From Sindora glabra (taxonomy: Eukaryota > Streptophyta > Magnoliopsida > Fabales > Fabaceae): DNA of 64,000 nt. The notes beneath the pieces are model-generated. The model was not told the DNA's origin. It saw only the letters and a program-made list of their open reading frames with translations, and ran no database searches. The DNA lies in contig CM035233.1 in NCBI GenBank assembly GCA_020226215.1, positions 76,265,317 to 76,329,316 of the forward strand, given 5' to 3'. This document shows, in pieces, positions 59,388-64,000 of the stretch. A program made the position numbers and the translations under genes. How positions within the stretch are numbered: position 1 is the first letter of the stretch; each line of letters starts with the position of its first letter.

Positions 59388-60485
59388 GGCACCGAGACGA
59401 AAGACCGACACAAGCGAAGCAAATCTGGAAATGGCTTTGGGAGCACAAACTTCCTCTGGGACGTCCACTTTACCCGAAGGTTGCATCGCCAATATTCTCT
59501 CCTTCACCACTCCTCCCGATGCCTGCAGGCTTTCCTTGGTTTCATCCACTTTCCGATTCGCCGCCGAATCCGACGTCGTTTGGGAAAAGTTTTTGCCTCC
59601 GAATTACCAGGCTATAATCTCCCTTTCCTCCGATGCCTCATCCCTCTCCTTCTCTTCCAAGAAGGAGACCTATTTCAGTCTCTGCGAAAAACCACTCCTC
59701 ATAGACGATGGGAGGAAGGTGAATCCATCTTGTGCATAACTAAACCAATTGACCTCTTAATAAGTGATGAAATTTACATGTTTTTAAATTGTGAATCAGA
59801 GCTTTTTGTTGGACAAAAAGAGCGGGAAGAAGTGTTACATGCTATCTGCCAGGATTCTGTCTATTGTATGGGGAGATACTCCCAGATATTGGAGGTGGAC
59901 TAGTCTTGCTGATTCCAGGTAATTCATTGCATTTTTGTTTTTACATTTTCATTTTTATTCGTTCGAGATTGTGAAATGGTGACCAGTGTGAGAAGCAGGT
60001 TCGCGGAGGTGGCTGAACTGATTTCAGTGTGTTGGCTGGAAATCCGAGGAGGTATAAACACTGAGATGCTGTCCCCAGCAACACTATATGCAGCATACCT
60101 GGTGTTCAAGATAAATGATGGAGCCTATGGATTCCATTGCCAAGCAGTAGAAGTGTCGGTTGGAATTGAGGGAGAGGAGAGTAACAGGCGAACAGTGTAC
60201 CTGGAGGCAAACAGGAGAAAGAGGGTACGCTGTGCTGGAATTTTCAGTCGAACTCGTATTATGGGTACTGGTGCATCCACTCCCAGAACTAATAATGATG
60301 ATGCTCACAAGTCCGAGTATCCAGAGCAGAGATCAGATGGATGGTTGGAGATGGAATTGGGAGAATTCTTCAACCAAGGAGGACAGGAGAAGCTACTTGA
60401 AATGGCAGTTTATGAAATCAAGGGCGGTGACTGGAAGGGGGGCCTTATTGTTCAAGGCATCGAAATAAGGCCTAAATTTATTTAA
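59386..60485 (+). CDS. F-box/PP2-B lectin-like protein (paralogue 2)
   Basis: Three exons: 59386-59718, 59800-59918 and 59999-60485; 312 residues from the first ATG, 297 from the ATG at 59431, which I think likelier. Exon 2 is 119 nt, as in paralogue 1, and both introns are short (81 and 80 bp). F-box at about 28-75 (LPEGCIANILSFTTPPDACR). PP2 domain from 112: SGKKCYMLSARILSIVWGDT, YWRWTSLADSRF, VCWLEIRGGI, RSDGWLEMELGEFF and GGDWKGGLIVQGIEIRP. Expected role: SCF ubiquitin-ligase subunit with a Nictaba-like binding domain. Compared with paralogue 1, the loop before RSDGWLE is about 23 residues longer and basic, while the acidic run near the C-terminus is absent. It arose by duplication; intron sequences have diverged, so the event is not recent. 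Confidence 0.92.
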
Positions 60486-63200
60486 TTAATTTATGCCTTG
60501 CTCTGCCGACTGCAATCCTTTTTCTGTTGTTCCAATATTTATCCCTTTTTTTTTTTTTTTTTTTGGTTGAAATCAATGTTTATCCTTTTGTTTACGAATT
60601 TATTCTCTTTCCCATTCGTTGATCTTGGGTCGCAATTCTGGTTCTGGGATCCGGTAAAGTCTAATAGCATAGCCGCAAATAAATGAATGAAGATTCCGGC
60701 TCTACCCAAATACCTAATTTTTAAAATTAACTGAGGGACTATTCTTGATGGAAAATAACATAGAATATCCAGATATATTTATTTCTTAATAAATTATAAT
60801 AATTTATTTTTGTAAGAATAATGTTATAAATAATAAATTGTAATAATATATTTTTCAAAACAAATTTTAGCTTAATAAATAATATATAAAATTTAAAATA
60901 TAATTAAAATAAAATAACATATTTAAATAAATTATAAAATTTATTTATATTTTATATATCATTTTGTATGTAAATAATTAATTTTATTTAATTAATCAAT
61001 TAAAATAATTACTTAACTAATAATTAAATTAATTAATAATTAATATAATTAGTTAATTATTAAATAAGGTTTAAACCACACCAACCAGCTTATCGTCAAA
61101 TTCAGAATAAATACTTTTACTTTTTTATGAAAAATTGCATAAATATTTTGATATATTTTAACTTAATATAGAGTTTCTCTATTATACAATATAACAAAAG
61201 TATTGTCTATGGTAAAAATATATGTACTTAATGACATTAAGTTAGAGGGAAGGTCTGTTTATTTTACTTTATGATATACTTATAAGTGTGGTTTTTTATA
61301 AAATTTTGTATTAAGATTATTATTTTTGTGTGATACATTTTTTTTTTTTATTTATCTTCGTCCTTCATCTAAGAAAGGGTACAGTTAAGGGAGGCTAGGG
61401 GTGGCCTCGACATTCCCAAAACTTCAGGCTTTTTTTTTATACATGTATACTCTTATATTACACAATTTAACCCCTCCAAAATTTTATGATATATAAAGTT
61501 ATAATAAAAAATTATGTATTTAAATAATAAAAATAAACTTTAAAAAAGATAGAAATATAAATATGATGTATAAAATAATTAATTAATTATAAATAATTTA
61601 TACTTTAATTTTTTAATCTTTATCTCTGAACATTTTTATTATATTGTACTTTAAAAATACTGAAAAGTTGCTTCCAATTTATATATCTAACTTATGTACA
61701 ATTCTAACTTTATTTTTTGAAAAAAAAATTATGTTTACTAAAATTCACACGTACTTATTTATATTATACCTATAATATGATTGTACTAAAATTGTTACTT
61801 ATTTACTATCTCTTTTGATTTTATCATCCTAAATTTTTATAATATTTTATACATATTTAATATTATATAAATATAAGCTTTATTAAATTAATTATTTTCC
61901 AAATGCTTTATATTTTTATTATAAATTTTTTCCAAAATTTTAGATAATTTATATGTTACAAATTTTTTAAATTTACATTGCATGCTTAATATAATCTTAT
62001 TAAAATTGTCACTTAGTTATACATGTCTAAAAAAAATATGAAATTTATTGAATTAATTACATTTTCCCCAAATTTTATAAATTTTTATTATCATTTTTTT
62101 AAAAGTTCAAAAAATTTATGTGTTACAATATTTATAAATAAATTTTTATAATTTTTTAGATTTTGTAATTTCTTATATTTAATTTATAAAAAATTATAAC
62201 ATCTCAAATCATAATCACCAAAAAATATAATTTTTAAATAATTATAAATTTTTTAATATGCATTGTAATAAAATTTTATCTAATTACGGTTAGTTCCCCA
62301 AATCAGAATTCTGAATTCGCCATTGTACCTAAGGATGATATGATTAATATTGAAAAAAATTTATAATACATTATTGATATAGTGATTCATTGTTAAATTT
62401 AATTATTAATATATAATCAAATTTAATAATATACCAATATATCATTATATTAATAATATATCAAAATTTCTCTTTTTAACATTGCCAACAAATACATATT
62501 ATAATAATGAGGGTTGCCTGACTTAAGGCCAGCAATGTTTATCTAGAAAATTTCCATAAAACCGGGGATTATATTTTTCACCCTTTGCTTGTTTTTCATC
62601 AATTTGGTAGTAATAGATTTTTCTTTTCATAGTAACAATAGAATTTTCATTGTACTTTGACGTAGAAAAGCAAGGCGGGCTGTCTAGTGCGTTGAATTTT
62701 ATTTGACGGTAACATCTCAGGTTCATCAACAAGGCTAAGGATAAAGTATGAGTAGATTAATTTTTTTTATTTCATGTTTTATATTTGAAGATAAAATTTG
62801 TTTCATTTTCATATCCCACAAATAATAGGATTTTATAGCAACTTGTGAGGAATAATAATAAATAAATAATTAAAAAATATAAATTTTAAAATTAAAAATT
62901 ATCAAATTATATATAATTATTAAGTAATATTAAATATTAATAAATAAGGAAGAAAGTAAAAAAAATTATATTCAAATATGCAAATTATATATAATCAACA
63001 AAATATTATAATATATGTATAAAGTCATATATAATTGATTAAAAATTTGAAAATTAAAAAAATAATTTGATATATAATGAAAACAATATTATTACTTTAT
63101 ATCTTTATCATTTCAAGTGAAATATTAATATATTTTTAATTTTTAAATAATTAAATTATTAAAGTGACTAAAATAATTATATATATATGTATGTAAACAC
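60486..63200. other. 3' UTR, then AT-rich gene-free DNA
   Basis: After the likely 3' UTR of PP2-B paralogue 2 (T-run at about 60547-60564) the sequence is very AT-rich. The 69-codon minus frame at 62523-62732 has no recognisable domain. No gene or bounded repeat is supported. Confidence 0.55.
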
Positions 63201-63201
63201 A

Positions 63202-63707
63202 CTAGTTTTTAGCTCATGTGATGCATGGGAATTAATTGGTTTATAATATTTCATTTATTTTATTAAGATCTTAAATAAAAAATTAATAGAAATATTTTAT
63301 ATTAAGTATAGATGTAATTAAAATTTAATATATCCTAATATTATTTTTTCTTATAGATGATTATTCACTAATACTAGCCTTTGCAATATGTAATTTTTTT
63401 TGCATTTTTTTAAACCCAATACACTACAACAAATCAAATTAATACACACACACACACACTAGTTTTTAGACATGTGATGCACGGAATTAATTGCTTTGTA
63501 ATATTTTATTTATTTTATTAAGATCCTATAATAAAAAATTAATAGAAATACTTTATATTAAGTATAGATGTAATTAAAATTTAATACATTCTAATATTAT
63601 TTTCTCTTATAGATGATTATTCACTAATATTAGCCTTTGCAATATGTAATTTTTTTTTTGCATTTTTTTAACCCCAATACACTATAACAAATCAAATTAA
63701 TACATAT
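63202..63707 (-). repeat. Tandem pair of about 257-bp units with Helitron-like ends
   Basis: Two copies, from 63202 and 63459, are nearly identical for about 245 bp (shared words AATTAATAGAAATA, TTAAGTATAGATGTAATTAA, AGATGATTATTCACTAATA, CCTTTGCAATATGTAATTTT). An (AC)n tract lies at the junction (about 63444-63459). Read on the minus strand, each copy ends with a short hairpin (CATGCATCACATG or GTGCATCACATG) followed about 10 nt later by CTAG|T, the layout of a Helitron 3' terminus. The Helitron call is tentative. Confidence 0.6.
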
Positions 63708-64000
63708 ATAATTAAAATATTCTCTTTTTTATATTAACCAATAATTAATGTATATAACTTGTAAAATTATCTAATATAAATATTTAGAATTAAGAATTCA
63801 TTATTTTGACAGAATACAAGTTCTATGAAAAAAATACATTTGTGAGATCTTTTGTTGACATAAAGAATTATTATTGAAAGATACATTTGATATTATGAGT
63901 CAATATTAAATATGAATAGTAATTAAAGTAAAATTTTTAATGAAGAATAAAAGGTTGATATTGTGTGTTAATGACTCATAAATATTAATAATAATTAAAT
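63708..64000. other. AT-rich DNA at the window end
   Basis: Nothing recognisable is seen. Confidence 0.5.

Noticed and set aside
1..64000. tRNA, rRNA, snoRNA or CRISPR-like arrays
   Set aside because: Reading for tRNA B-box words (GGTTCRA), rRNA segments and evenly spaced repeats gave nothing convincing. A covariance-model search would be needed to exclude small RNAs.

Overview
This is AT-rich nuclear DNA of a flowering plant, most likely a eudicot. The evidence is intron-bearing genes of plant-specific families (RIN4/NOI, anthocyanin-type R2R3-MYB with the ANDV signature, F-box/PP2-B, SWEET, LRR receptor kinase, RLCK-VII kinase) set among Ty3-gypsy-type LTRs, LINEs, Harbinger and MITE elements. 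I cannot name the species. I see no organellar, bacterial or viral genes, no tRNA or rRNA gene and no CRISPR array.

Five gene models look intact, because their exons join with GT-AG introns and unbroken frames: (1) a 105-residue RIN4/NOI protein on the minus strand at 4451-5209, with a 6-nt first coding exon; (2) a 179-residue R2R3-MYB on the plus strand at 11471-12155; (3) a 403-residue conserved plant protein of unknown function, seven exons, at 25079-28778; (4, 5) two F-box/PP2-B paralogues with identical exon phases, same orientation, about 8 kb apart, at 51449-52718 and 59386-60485.

Between 36.2 and 49.5 kb lies a graveyard of broken genes: an RTE-type LINE, an LRR receptor-kinase fragment, a SWEET sugar-transporter fragment, a USP-like domain of the kind fused to plant protein kinases, and a PBL/RLCK-VII kinase. 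A 4.95-kb PIF/Harbinger transposon (42434-47380, TTA target duplication) sits inside the kinase pseudogene. It carries wrecked nuclease and Myb/SANT-like genes of its own.

The rest is repeats. An LTR pair with only about 0.3 kb between the LTRs occupies 13940-19392, and a further LTR-like block reaches about 21.7 kb. There are LINE remnants at 4.0, 23.1-23.8, 36.2-37.2 and 57.3 kb, several MITEs (1.35, 2.43, 24.1, 26.8 and 31.1 kb), a 0.9-kb foldback at 55.0-55.9 kb, local tandem duplications at 12.8, 52.9 and 63.2 kb, and a long (AT)n tract at 3.07 kb.

The working genes fit immunity and stress themes (NOI, PP2-B) and pigmentation (MYB), but nothing shows that they act together. I did not find a clearly new biological system. 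The most informative structures are the Harbinger insertion whose removal restores a kinase reading frame, the NOI micro-exon, the short anthocyanin-type MYB with an altered bHLH-contact motif, and the near-empty large-LTR element.
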